64,000 nucleotides of DNA. Origin: Salinarchaeum laminariae (GTDB lineage Archaea; Halobacteriota; Halobacteria; Halobacteriales; Salinarchaeaceae). The position numbers and the translations under genes were made by a program. The stretch's first letter is position 1; each line of letters begins with the position of its first letter. The notes beneath the pieces were generated by a model. That model had not been told where the DNA came from. It was given only the letters and a program-made list of their open reading frames with translations, and did no database searches. The stretch is taken from contig NZ_CP096270.1 of the NCBI RefSeq assembly GCF_023204835.1, forward strand, positions 434,001 to 498,000, written 5' to 3'. Positions 54,759-62,945 of this stretch are shown in pieces.

Positions 54759-55589
54759 CTACCGGCAGAGGCTCGCGCCCGCTGGATCGATCTCCGTCCG
54801 CTCGGCGTCGTAGCCCGCGTCGGTCAGCCCAGTGCCGAGACAGAAGACGGTCTCGCCGAGCATCGCCATCGCCGCGTCGCCGCCGGCCTCGTTGGCCTCC
54901 TGGATCGCCTCGATCACCGGCTGGGTCAAGAGCTCCGCTTCGCGCGCGAACCGCCGCGAGGCGCGCATGAACGTCTCCACAGTCGGCTCCGAGCGGACCA
55001 TCTGGAGGGACTGCCCGCCGAACTCGCTCAGCGCGTCCGTCTCACCGTCCAGCACGTCGGCTGTCGAGAGCTCGTCCATCGCGAGATACTCGACGGTCTC
55101 CCGGGCTGAAATGCCATCGAGTTCGCCCTCGCCCGGCGCGCCTGGCTCCGTTCGAAGCACCATGCCACCGTGGGCCTGCGCGACGACGTCGCCGAGTCCC
55201 GTGCCGGCTCGCACCTCCGCGCCGTGGGCCAGCGAGATCAGTTCGTTCTCGGAGTACTCGAGGTCGAATGACTCCGCCGCCGCGAGCGCGGTGCCGAGCG
55301 TGGCCGCACCCGACACGCCGAACCCACAGCCCGGCGGCAGCGCACTCTCGACGAGGACCGTCGCGTCGAGATCCAGCACCTCGCGAATCCGCTCGACCGG
55401 CGCGATCGGCGCACTCGTGTCGTCGAGGTATGTCTCGCGCTCGCCCGCCCGGACCGTGACCGTCACCCCGTCCGCGAGGGTGATTCCCCCGCCGACAGAG
55501 CCCGTTGTCATCGGAGTCTCGCCGTCGTGTACCGCGAAGAAGCCGGTGACGTGTCCGGGAACGAACGCCGAGACCGCCTCGCCTGCCAT
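54759..55589 (-). CDS. Pantoate kinase (PoK, GHMP family)
   Basis: A 276-residue GHMP kinase. It starts MAGEAVSAFVPGHVTGFF, with ESALPPGCGFGVSGAATLG (the ATP-binding glycine loop) near residue 82 and GTGLGDVVAQAHGGMVLR near 130, as in archaeal pantoate kinase. It phosphorylates pantoate to 4-phosphopantoate, the substrate of the ligase encoded at 49555, so both archaeal-type CoA steps are present. ATG 55589 gives the family N terminus; the open frame continues to 55673. Confidence 0.88.
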   Translation of the reverse strand: MAGEAVSAFVPGHVTGFFAVHDGETPMTTGSVGGGITLADGVTVTVRAGERETYLDDTSAPIAPVERIREVLDLDATVLVESALPPGCGFGVSGAATLGTALAAAESFDLEYSENELISLAHGAEVRAGTGLGDVVAQAHGGMVLRTEPGAPGEGELDGISARETVEYLAMDELSTADVLDGETDALSEFGGQSLQMVRSEPTVETFMRASRRFAREAELLTQPVIEAIQEANEAGGDAAMAMLGETVFCLGTGLTDAGYDAERTEIDPAGASLCR

Positions 55590-55681
55590 AGGGCTGTCTT
55601 GGGGGCCTCCCAAAAACCGGTTTCGACCTAGGAATTTGCTGAGCTGGAACTGTAGGTCTCTGATAGACCGCAACCTCCTAC

Positions 55682-55860
55682 GGAAGCCCCCTCCCGCTCG
55701 TCGGTGTACGCTCGCTGCGCGCCTTGCCTCACTCGCTGGCGCTCGCTCGGCTGCGGTGCTTACACCGACAGACTCGCTCCGCTCGTCTGTCGAGGTTCGG
55801 CTCGATGTGCTCGGCTCACCGTCGCCTACACCGACGAGCGGTCGGCCCCTTCCGAAGCCC
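55682..55860 (-). repeat. Structured interspersed repeat, copy 5
   Basis: Minus-strand copy: begins CTTCGGAAGGGGCCGA side at 55860 and ends GAGGGGGCTTCC at 55682. Arms CCGCTCGTCGGTGTA and TACACCGACGAGCGG pair perfectly over 15 bp. Its loop is about 60 bases longer than in the other copies, with extra inner inverted repeats (CAGACTCGCT/GCTCGTCTG). The tail GTAGGAGGTTGCGG follows, then AGCAAATTCC near 55640. Confidence 0.87.
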
Positions 55861-55987
55861 CACCCGGGACTGAGTCCGGTTGAGTGACGGCGAGGGGATT
55901 CCGGCTGCGCTCCGCGCTGGGAATCCAGCCTGCAATAGCCCTTTGGACGATCCAGTGCGCATAGCTACCCTGGGAAATCCCTCGGGT

Positions 55988-56096
55988 GGGACTGGAAGGG
56001 GCCGACCGCTCGTCGTTTCTGAGGAAGTAAGCACCGAACGACCGAAGAGAGTGAGGCGCGCAACGACTCAGAAACGACGAGCGGGAGGGGGCTTCC
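55988..56096 (+). repeat. Structured interspersed repeat, copy 6
   Basis: Plus-strand copy facing away from copy 5. Starts GGGACTGGAAGGGGCCGA, ends GAGGGGGCTTCC. Arms CCGCTCGTCGTTTCTGAG and CTCAGAAACGACGAGCGG pair perfectly over 18 bp, the longest stem in the set. The tail AAGCGGTTCGCAGCGG follows. The spacer 55861-55987 contains GACGATCCAGTG, matching in reverse the spacer of the 11-kb pair. Confidence 0.88.
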
Positions 56097-56145
56097 AAGC
56101 GGTTCGCAGCGGTCACGATCGTAGTAAAAGTATCCCCTCTCGAAT

Positions 56146-56616
56146 TCACTCCAGCCGTTCGCCCTGGTAGGAGCCGTCGTAGAGGTCTTCGTGGGCAGCA
56201 TCCGCGAGGACGATCTGCCCGAAGCGGGCGCCCTGCTCGATCTCGATGGGATGAGTCACCTGCAGGAGGCCCTCGCCCTTGCCCTCGTAGCCCGCATCCC
56301 AGACGGCGGTCTCCAGCGTGGTGCCGTTGCGCATGAGCGAGGAGCGGGGCAGAATAAAGCCGACGTGTTCCTCGGGAATGGCGACGGTCTCGGTATAGCG
56401 GACGACGTAGCCTCCGGGCTCGAGGTGGAACACGCGATCGTCGCCCTCTGGCTCGATCTCAGTCCGGTCGGCGACGGTCTTGCCGTCCCGGCCGATGCGC
56501 CCGACTTCGTCGGGTTCGAGCACCGCTTCGAGCGTGAGATCGACGCCGTTTGGCTGGACCTGCTCCTCTTCGATCGGGCTAATGTTCTCCGCGACGAAGG
56601 CGCCAGAGCGGAACAT
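56146..56616 (-). CDS. dCTP deaminase/dUTPase-family protein
   Basis: A 156-residue protein of the trimeric dUTPase/dCTP deaminase fold. The start MFRSGAFVAENISPIEEEQ and QPNGVDLTLE match the haloarchaeal family; the active-site block is ILPRSSLMRNGTTLETAVWD, followed by GYEGKGEGLLQV. It keeps dUTP out of DNA and supplies dUMP for thymidylate synthesis. Whether it deaminates dCTP, hydrolyses dUTP or does both is not decided here. A longer open frame to 56709 is not family-like. Confidence 0.84.
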   Translation of the reverse strand: MFRSGAFVAENISPIEEEQVQPNGVDLTLEAVLEPDEVGRIGRDGKTVADRTEIEPEGDDRVFHLEPGGYVVRYTETVAIPEEHVGFILPRSSLMRNGTTLETAVWDAGYEGKGEGLLQVTHPIEIEQGARFGQIVLADAAHEDLYDGSYQGERLE

Positions 56617-56764
56617 AGGCGTTCGTGGCACCGGGGGAGCCAAGTTCGTTCCGACGTTGGCGCGCCAGCCAGCGGCCGAATAGACCGAAACGGGAGCGGG
56701 CTTCGGCACGGATAGTGCTCGCCGAGGGGCGGTCTCCCACGATCGTACACGCGGATCTCGCGGG

Positions 56765-56772
56765 ATTTATAC
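56765..56772 (+). promoter_or_regulatory. TATA box of the aconitase gene
   Basis: ATTTATAC, 27 bases before ATG 56799. A clear box with the spacing for a leaderless transcript. Confidence 0.65.
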
Positions 56773-56798
56773 CCGCGCGGTGACGATATTGGGCCGCT

Positions 56799-58772
56799 AT
56801 GGGACAAACTCTCACCGAGAAAATTCTCGATGACCACCTCGTCGAGGGCGAGCTGACGCCCGGCGAGGAGATCGGTATCGAGATCGACCAGGTCCTGACC
56901 CAGGACACCACGGGGACGATGGTGTGGCTGCAGTTCGAGGCGATGGGCCTGGACGAGGTCCAGACCGAGATCGCCGCTCAGTACTGCGACCACCAGACCT
57001 ACCAGTTCGACTTCAAGAACACCGACGACCACCGCTTCCTGCGCTCTGCGGCCGGCACCTACGGCGCGTACTTCTCTCGGCCCGGCAACGGCATCTGTCA
57101 CAACGTCCACCGCGAGAACTTCGCGGCGCCCGGCAAGACGATGCTGGGGTCGGACTCTCACACGCCGACGCCCGGCGGGCTCGGCGAGCTCGCCATCGGC
57201 GCCGGCGGGATCGACGTCACCGTCGCGATGGGTGGCGCGCCCTACTACATCGAGATGCCCGAGGTCCACAGCGTTCGCCTCGAGGGCGAGCTGCCCGAGT
57301 GGGCGACCGCGAAGGACGTCATCCTCGAGCTCCTCCGACGGCTGTCCGTCAAGGGCGGCGTCGGCAAGGTGCTCGAGTACACCGGTCCCGGCGTCGAGAC
57401 GCTCTCGGCACCCGAGCGGATGACGATCACCAACATGGGTACGGAGCTGGGCGCCACGTCGTCGATCTTCCCGACGGACGAGCGCACCCAGGAGTACCTC
57501 GAGAAGGTCGACCGCGCCGACGAGTACGTCGAGCTCCAGCCCGACGACGACGCGGAGTACGCCGACGAGATCGTCGTCGACCTGTCGGACCTCGAGCCGC
57601 TCATCGCCGAGCCCTCGATGCCCGACAACGTCGTTCCCGTCCGCGAGGTCGCTGGCCAGGACGTCGACCAGGTCATGGTCGGCTCCTGTACGAACGGCGC
57701 CTTCGCCGACATCCTCCCCGCCGCGAAGATGCTCGAGGGCCGCGAGGTCAACATGACGACCGAGATGATCGTCGCACCCGGCTCCAAGCAGGCCTCGGAG
57801 ATGCTGGCCCGACAGGGCTGGGTCGCCGAGATGATGGCCGCCGGCGTGAACTTCTCGGAGGCCACCTGCGGTGCGTGTATCGGCATCGGTCACGTGCCCG
57901 CCTCCGACTCCGTCTCGCTGCGTACCTTCAACCGAAACTTCGAGGGCCGTTCCGGCATCGAGGACGACAACGTCTACCTCTGCAGCCCCGAGGTCGCCAC
58001 CGCCGCGGCGATCAAGGGCGAAATCGTCGATCCGCGGGATCTCGCCGACGACCTCGGCGACCTCGAGGACCCCGGCTTCGAGCTCCCCGAGGAGTACGAC
58101 GGTTCGAAGACCGACCTCATCACGCCCGACGAGGCGCCCGACGACGGGCTCGTCAAGGGCCCCAACATCGGCGACGTGCCCATCAAGGATGCGCTGGACG
58201 CCGACATCGACGGCCCCGCGATCCTCAAGATGGGCGACAACATCACGACCGACCACATCATCCCTGCGACCCAGGACATCCTGATGTACCGGTCGAACAT
58301 CGACAAGCTCTCTGAGTTCACCCTCTCCCGCGTCGACGACACCTTCGCCGACCGCGCGGCCGCCGCCGACGGTGGCTGGCTCGTCGCTGGCGAGAACTAC
58401 GGGCAGGGCTCCTCACGCGAGCACGCCGCGATGTGCCCGATGTATCTCGGTATCGAGGGCGTCCTCGCACAGAGCTTCGCACGGATCCACCGCGCGAACC
58501 TCTTCAACTTCGGGCTCGTCCCGCTCCTCATCGACGAGGAGACTTACGAGCAGATCGAGCAGGGTGACGACGTCGCCGTCGTCGACGACGTCCACGAAGC
58601 GGTCGCCTCCGGCCAGGAGGAGTTCACCATCCGCGTGAACGACGACTGGGAGGCCACCGCGACGCTGGACGCCTCCGAACGCGAGCGCGAGATGCTCGCC
58701 GCCGGTGGCAAGCTCGCCTGGACGAAGCAGCAGGCCGAAGGCGGCGACAGCCCGGCGCCCGCTGACGACTGA
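56799..58772 (+). CDS. Aconitate hydratase
   Basis: A 657-residue 4Fe-4S enzyme that isomerises citrate to isocitrate in the TCA cycle. The N-terminal segment SDSHTPTPGGLGELAIGAGG is characteristic. The cluster ligands are the Cys in GSCTNGAFADI (about residue 298) and the pair in ATCGACIGIGH (about 356-359). The swivelling C-terminal domain holds GENYGQGSSREHAAM (about 530-544). The length and lack of mitochondrial-type extension fit the archaeal form. The acidic end (SPAPADD) is typical of a halophile. Confidence 0.96.
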   Translation: MGQTLTEKILDDHLVEGELTPGEEIGIEIDQVLTQDTTGTMVWLQFEAMGLDEVQTEIAAQYCDHQTYQFDFKNTDDHRFLRSAAGTYGAYFSRPGNGICHNVHRENFAAPGKTMLGSDSHTPTPGGLGELAIGAGGIDVTVAMGGAPYYIEMPEVHSVRLEGELPEWATAKDVILELLRRLSVKGGVGKVLEYTGPGVETLSAPERMTITNMGTELGATSSIFPTDERTQEYLEKVDRADEYVELQPDDDAEYADEIVVDLSDLEPLIAEPSMPDNVVPVREVAGQDVDQVMVGSCTNGAFADILPAAKMLEGREVNMTTEMIVAPGSKQASEMLARQGWVAEMMAAGVNFSEATCGACIGIGHVPASDSVSLRTFNRNFEGRSGIEDDNVYLCSPEVATAAAIKGEIVDPRDLADDLGDLEDPGFELPEEYDGSKTDLITPDEAPDDGLVKGPNIGDVPIKDALDADIDGPAILKMGDNITTDHIIPATQDILMYRSNIDKLSEFTLSRVDDTFADRAAAADGGWLVAGENYGQGSSREHAAMCPMYLGIEGVLAQSFARIHRANLFNFGLVPLLIDEETYEQIEQGDDVAVVDDVHEAVASGQEEFTIRVNDDWEATATLDASEREREMLAAGGKLAWTKQQAEGGDSPAPADD

Positions 58773-58864
58773 ACGGCGCGATTTCTTGCGGATCTTTTTA
58801 TGCGATACCTCGGCCAAGACACGACGTGCTACCAGATGGAATTACAGTAATTACGCCCAATACA

Positions 58865-58872
58865 GCTATTAC
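58865..58872 (+). promoter_or_regulatory. TATA-like box of the wHTH-PemK pair
   Basis: GCTATTAC, 23 bases before GTG 58895. It supports the short start for the wHTH gene. Confidence 0.4.
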
Positions 58873-58894
58873 ACTGGAGCGTCGAACGTCGTAT

Positions 58895-59245
58895 GTGCCG
58901 ATCCGGATCGATCGCTTCGAGGAAGACGACGAGTCCGAGCTACGTCCCGGTGGTCACACGAACGCGGAGCTGGTGCTGGCCTTCCTCTCGGCCAACGACG
59001 AACAGGCGTTCACGCCGAAGGAAATCCACGAGGAAGTGGAGATCGCTCGCGGGAGCGTCGGCGTCGTTCTCTCTCGACTCGAAGACCGCGAACTGGTGCG
59101 CCACCGAGGCGAGTACTGGGCAGCAGATCCCGACGCCGACGTCGCCACGACGCTGACGTCGCTTGCGACCGCGCGAAACGCGACGGAGCGGTTCGGTCCC
59201 GAAGATTCCGAGGACTGGGGCCCAGGCGTCGGGGAGGACACGTAG
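58895..59245 (+). CDS. MarR-like winged-helix protein, probable antitoxin/regulator
   Basis: A 116-residue protein from GTG 58895 (VPIRIDRFEEDDESE). Residues about 27-75 form a winged helix: AFTPKEIHEEVEIARGSVGV (helix-turn-helix), then LSRLEDRELVRHRGEYW (wing). Its stop codon is directly followed by the ATG of the PemK-like gene, with no base between. The pair therefore has the layout of a toxin-antitoxin module in which the DNA-binding partner controls the operon. A longer frame from 58826 lacks a promoter at a suitable distance. Confidence 0.75.
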   Translation: MPIRIDRFEEDDESELRPGGHTNAELVLAFLSANDEQAFTPKEIHEEVEIARGSVGVVLSRLEDRELVRHRGEYWAADPDADVATTLTSLATARNATERFGPEDSEDWGPGVGEDT

Positions 59246-59590
59246 ATGGAGGATGCGTCGATGGACAATCGACGCGGTGAGGTCTGGTGGGGACCAGCAC
59301 TGCACAAATCCTCGCCAGCATATCGACCGTGGCTGATCGTCAGCGACGGCTCGCAACCGTTCGCGGACGAGGAAGCCATCGTACTTGCGTTGACGACGCA
59401 GGCTCACGGCGCCGGAATCGCTGTCACCGGCGATGCCTGGATTCGTGGGGGATCGAACGCTGACGCGTTCATATCGCCGTGGTACGTCTCGACGATGAAA
59501 CATCGCGAGCTCGAGGACCTCCAGGGAGAACTCTCCCCGGACCTGGTTTCAGACGCTGTGGCGGAACTCCACGGGTACGTCCCGACGTAG
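59246..59590 (+). CDS. PemK/MazF-type endoribonuclease toxin candidate
   Basis: A 114-residue protein. MDNRRGEVWWGPALHKSSP near the N terminus, YRPWLIVSDGSQPF, ALTTQAHGAGIAV and YVSTMKHRELEDLQGEL follow the PemK/MazF barrel pattern, including the RGEVWW start. MazF toxins cut RNA at short motifs. ATG 59246 follows the wHTH stop at once; ATG 59261 (MDNRRGEV) is an alternative start. The role in this organism is inferred from fold and context. Confidence 0.78.
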   Translation: MEDASMDNRRGEVWWGPALHKSSPAYRPWLIVSDGSQPFADEEAIVLALTTQAHGAGIAVTGDAWIRGGSNADAFISPWYVSTMKHRELEDLQGELSPDLVSDAVAELHGYVPT

Positions 59591-59623
59591 TTCACCACAG
59601 ACGCTACTCTCGCCAGACGACTA

Positions 59624-60013
59624 CTACTCGTCCTCGAGCATCTGCTCGTAGGCCGGCCGCTGGTAGAGGAAGACCAGGTTCGCGACGATGATCGTGGTGA
59701 CGGCAACGACCAGGGCTGCGCCGATCCGCCCGACGGACGCGACAGCCGTCGTCCACGCGACCAGAAGCCCGATCCCGACGGCAACGCCGGCTGATCGCTG
59801 GAAGTCGACGATTCGTTCGCTCCGCGGCCGGGCCTCGTGATAGAGCCAGCCCTCCCCGGCGCCGGCGGAGCCGTCGACGATCAGAAAGACGCCGGTACCG
59901 ACGCCGACGCCGATCGCGAGCGCGTACCGGAGCGCGAGGAGCTGTCCGAGGGCGAGGGAGAGGCCGGCAGCGAGGGCCAGCCCGGCCACCAGTGCAGCGA
60001 GACGGCGGATCAC
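59624..60013 (-). CDS. Membrane protein with four hydrophobic segments, unknown
   Basis: A 129-residue protein from GTG 60013 (VIRRLAALVAGLAL). Four membrane segments are visible; the turn between the second and third has GWLYHEARPRSERIVDFQRS. I do not recognise a named family. A TATA-like AGTTAC lies about 32 bases upstream. The frame is open to 60109, but that extension is not hydrophobic and would cover the EF-2 promoter area. Confidence 0.62.
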   Translation of the reverse strand: MIRRLAALVAGLALAAGLSLALGQLLALRYALAIGVGVGTGVFLIVDGSAGAGEGWLYHEARPRSERIVDFQRSAGVAVGIGLLVAWTTAVASVGRIGAALVVAVTTIIVANLVFLYQRPAYEQMLEDE

Positions 60014-60127
60014 GCCGGATGCTCCGGCCGATCGGCAGGTAACTGTTCTGGTCCGGATCGTCACCAGCTGCCACGGTGCTGTGTCGGTGCGTCCCACCGC
60101 TGGCGCCACTGCGCCCGCGGATCACTA

Positions 60128-60136
60128 CCCTTTTGA
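60128..60136 (+). promoter_or_regulatory. TATA-like box of the EF-2 gene
   Basis: CCCTTTTGA, 25 bases before ATG 60161, consistent with a leaderless, strongly expressed gene. Confidence 0.5.
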
Positions 60137-60160
60137 CCCCGCTGGCGATACGATTCCCCA

Positions 60161-62353
60161 ATGGGACGCCGCAAGAAGATCGTGGAAAAGTGCGAGCGGC
60201 TGATGGACGATCCGGTACAGATCCGGAACATCGCCATCGCCGCCCACGTCGACCACGGCAAGACGACGCTGACAGACAATCTCCTCGCAGGCGCCGGCAT
60301 GATCTCCGACGACACCGCCGGCGAGCAGCTCGCGATGGACACCGAGGAGGACGAACAGGAACGCGGCATCACGATCGACGCCGCGAACGTTTCGATGACC
60401 CACGAGTACGAAGAGGAGGACTACCTCATCAACCTCATCGACACGCCGGGCCACGTCGACTTCGGTGGCGACGTCACCCGCGCGATGCGCGCCGTCGACG
60501 GTGCGCTCGTGGTCGTCGACGCCGTCGAGGGCGCCATGCCCCAGACGGAGACGGTGCTGCGACAGGCACTCCGCGAGGGCGTCAAGCCCACGCTGTTCAT
60601 CAACAAGGTCGACCGCCTGATCTCGGAGCTCCAGGAGGGCCCCGAGGAGATGCAGGAGCGCCTGCTTGCGGTCATCCGCGACGTCAACGAGCTCATCCGC
60701 GGGATGACCGAGGAGATGGACGACGTCGACGAGGACTGGACCGTCGGCGTCGAGGAAGGTACCGTCGGCTTCGGGTCCGCGCTCTACAAGTGGGGCGTCT
60801 CGATGCCCTCGATGCAGCGCACCGGGATGGACTTCGGCGACATCATCGACCTCGAGCGCGCGGACAAGCGCCAGGAGCTCCACGAGCGAACGCCGCTTTC
60901 GGACGTCGTGCTCGACATGGTCTGTGAGCACTTCCCGAACCCGATCGACGCCCAGCCCCACCGCATCCCGCGGGTCTGGCGCGGCGACGCGGACTCGGAG
61001 CTCGCCGGGACGATGCGCGACGTCGACCCCGAGGGCGAGGTCGTCTTCATGGTCACCGACATCGGCGTCGACCCCCACGCCGGCGAGATCGCCACCGGGC
61101 GCGTCTTCTCCGGGACCCTCGAAGAGGGCCAAGAGCTCTACGTCTCCGGAACCGCCGGCAAGAATCGCGTACAGAGCGTCGGCCTGTTCATGGGTGACGA
61201 GCGCGAGGAAGTGGATCGCGTCCCCGCGGGGAACATCGCGTCCGTTACCGGTCTCCCCGACGCGATCGCCGGCTCGACGGTCTCCTCCGTCGAAATGACG
61301 CCCTTCGAGAGCGTCGACCACATCTCCGAGCCCGTCATCACGAAAGCCGTCGAGGCCAAGAGCATGGACGACCTGCCGAAGCTCATCGAGACGCTGCGAC
61401 AGGTCTCCAAGGAGGACCCGACGATCCAGATCGAGATCAACGAGGACACTGGCGAGCACCTCATCTCCGGACAGGGCGAGCTCCACCTCGAGGTCCAGAC
61501 CCAGCGCATCGAGCGCAACCAGGGCATCCCCGTCAAGACCGGCGAGCCGATCGTCGTCTTCCGGGAGGCACCCCAGCAGCCGACCGGCGGCGAGGTCGAG
61601 GGGATCTCCCCGAACCGCCACAACCGCTTCTACATCTCCATCGAGCCGCTCGAGCAGGATCTCATCGACGCGCTGAAGAAGGGCGAAGTGTCCATGGACA
61701 TGCCCGAGCTGGAGCGCCGCGAGGCGCTACAGGACGCCGGCATGGACAAGGATACCTCCCAGAACGTCGAGGAGATCCACGGCGCGAACATCTTCATCGA
61801 CGACACGAAGGGGATTCAGCACCTCAACGAGACGATGGAGCTCGTCATCGAAGGGCTCGAGGACGCCCTCGACGAGGGCCCGCTCGCCGGCGAGCCCGTC
61901 GAGGGATCGCTCCTCCGACTCCACGACGCCCGCCTCCACGAGGACACCATCCACCGCGGTCCCGCCCAGGTCATCCCGGCGGTCCGCAACGCGGTCCACC
62001 GCGCGCTGATCCACACCGAGATCCGCCTGCTGGAGCCGATCCAGGAGGTCCGCATCGACGTGCCCAACGAACACATGGGCGCCGCCTCCGGCGAGATCCA
62101 GGGCCGACGTGGCCGCGTCGACGACATGTACCAGGAAGGCGACCTCATGGTCGTCGAGGGCGTCGCGCCCGTCGACGAGATGATCGGCTTCTCCAGCGAC
62201 ATCCGCTCCGCGACCGAGGGCCGGGCGTCCTGGAACACCGAGAACGCTGGCTTCCGCGTGCTGGCAGACAACCTCCAGCGTGACATCATCGGCGAGATCC
62301 GCGAGCGCAAGGGTATGAAGGAAGAGCTGCCCGAGGGCGTCGACTACTTCTAA
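60161..62353 (+). CDS. Translation elongation factor EF-2
   Basis: A 730-residue translocase GTPase. G1 is [12 protein letters not shown] (residues about 28-39), the G3 motif [11 protein letters not shown] near 94 and G4 NKVD near 148. Domain IV includes [20 protein letters not shown] near residue 590-610, with the His modified to diphthamide in archaea. Full length for the family. It moves tRNA and mRNA through the ribosome after peptide transfer. It ends at a strong hairpin with T-runs. Confidence 0.97.
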   Translation: MGRRKKIVEKCERLMDDPVQIRNIAIAAHVDHGKTTLTDNLLAGAGMISDDTAGEQLAMDTEEDEQERGITIDAANVSMTHEYEEEDYLINLIDTPGHVDFGGDVTRAMRAVDGALVVVDAVEGAMPQTETVLRQALREGVKPTLFINKVDRLISELQEGPEEMQERLLAVIRDVNELIRGMTEEMDDVDEDWTVGVEEGTVGFGSALYKWGVSMPSMQRTGMDFGDIIDLERADKRQELHERTPLSDVVLDMVCEHFPNPIDAQPHRIPRVWRGDADSELAGTMRDVDPEGEVVFMVTDIGVDPHAGEIATGRVFSGTLEEGQELYVSGTAGKNRVQSVGLFMGDEREEVDRVPAGNIASVTGLPDAIAGSTVSSVEMTPFESVDHISEPVITKAVEAKSMDDLPKLIETLRQVSKEDPTIQIEINEDTGEHLISGQGELHLEVQTQRIERNQGIPVKTGEPIVVFREAPQQPTGGEVEGISPNRHNRFYISIEPLEQDLIDALKKGEVSMDMPELERREALQDAGMDKDTSQNVEEIHGANIFIDDTKGIQHLNETMELVIEGLEDALDEGPLAGEPVEGSLLRLHDARLHEDTIHRGPAQVIPAVRNAVHRALIHTEIRLLEPIQEVRIDVPNEHMGAASGEIQGRRGRVDDMYQEGDLMVVEGVAPVDEMIGFSSDIRSATEGRASWNTENAGFRVLADNLQRDIIGEIRERKGMKEELPEGVDYF

Positions 62354-62356
62354 GGA

Positions 62357-62442
62357 CCTTTTTTGGACCGGGATTTCCTCACTTGCTCCCTGCGGTCGCT
62401 CGTTGCGGGAACCCCGGTCCAAAAAATCTCCACCAAAAAAGG
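62357..62442. terminator. Inverted-repeat terminator after EF-2
   Basis: TTTTTTGGACCGG (from 62359) pairs with CCGGTCCAAAAAA (ending 62426), and CCTTTTTTGG (62357-62366) recurs as CCAAAAAAGG (62433-62442). Convergent transcripts from both strands could stop here. The end of the minus-strand VOC frame runs through it. Confidence 0.65.
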
Positions 62443-62861
62443 CCGCCAGCTCGGGCACCGCCCTCGCTGGCGGTGGATTGCGTGGTGCAAACCGCGACGC
62501 ACCGCTTTGCTACCCCCTCGCTCACGCAGAAGCCGTTCCCGGCGAGGTCCTCCATCACCGTCCAGACGGTGTCGTGCTCCTCGTCGGTCTTCGTTTCGCG
62601 CACCATCGCGCCGAGTCCTTCGAGGCGCTCGACCTCGCTCTCGCGATCCTCGGCGTGGAGGTCGAGGTGGATCGGCAGACCGCGATCCGTTCCGCGTGGC
62701 GCTTCGCGGAGCATGAGGTTCGGGCCGTCGGGTACCTCGACGATCTCGAGGCCGAGTTCGTCGAGCAGGTCCAGCCGCTCGGCGTCTAGCGCTTCAGCCC
62801 AGAAATCCGCGAGTTCAGCGGGGTCGTCGCTGGCGAAGTTGACGTGTGCGATCTCGACCAT
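62379..62861 (-). CDS. VOC superfamily protein with an odd C-terminal extension
   Basis: A 160-residue frame. Residues 1 to about 117 are a complete VOC protein: MVEIAHVNFASDDPAELADF, LPIHLDLHAEDRESEVERL, then WTVMEDLAGNGFCVSEG, where the family normally ends. The remaining about 43 residues (AKRCVAVCTTQST... GFPQRATAGSK) are not family-like and are encoded by the EF-2 terminator hairpin. A lost stop codon or a frameshift in an ancestor could explain this. Substrate is unknown. Confidence 0.75.
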   Translation of the reverse strand: MVEIAHVNFASDDPAELADFWAEALDAERLDLLDELGLEIVEVPDGPNLMLREAPRGTDRGLPIHLDLHAEDRESEVERLEGLGAMVRETKTDEEHDTVWTVMEDLAGNGFCVSEGVAKRCVAVCTTQSTASEGGARAGGLFWWRFFGPGFPQRATAGSK

Positions 62862-62945
62862 GCGTACGCTCGCCGACGGACGTAGTGCAGAAAAATCGAC
62901 GACACGGCGGAGATCGTTGCCGACCTCGGGGTCGGCACTACGGCG

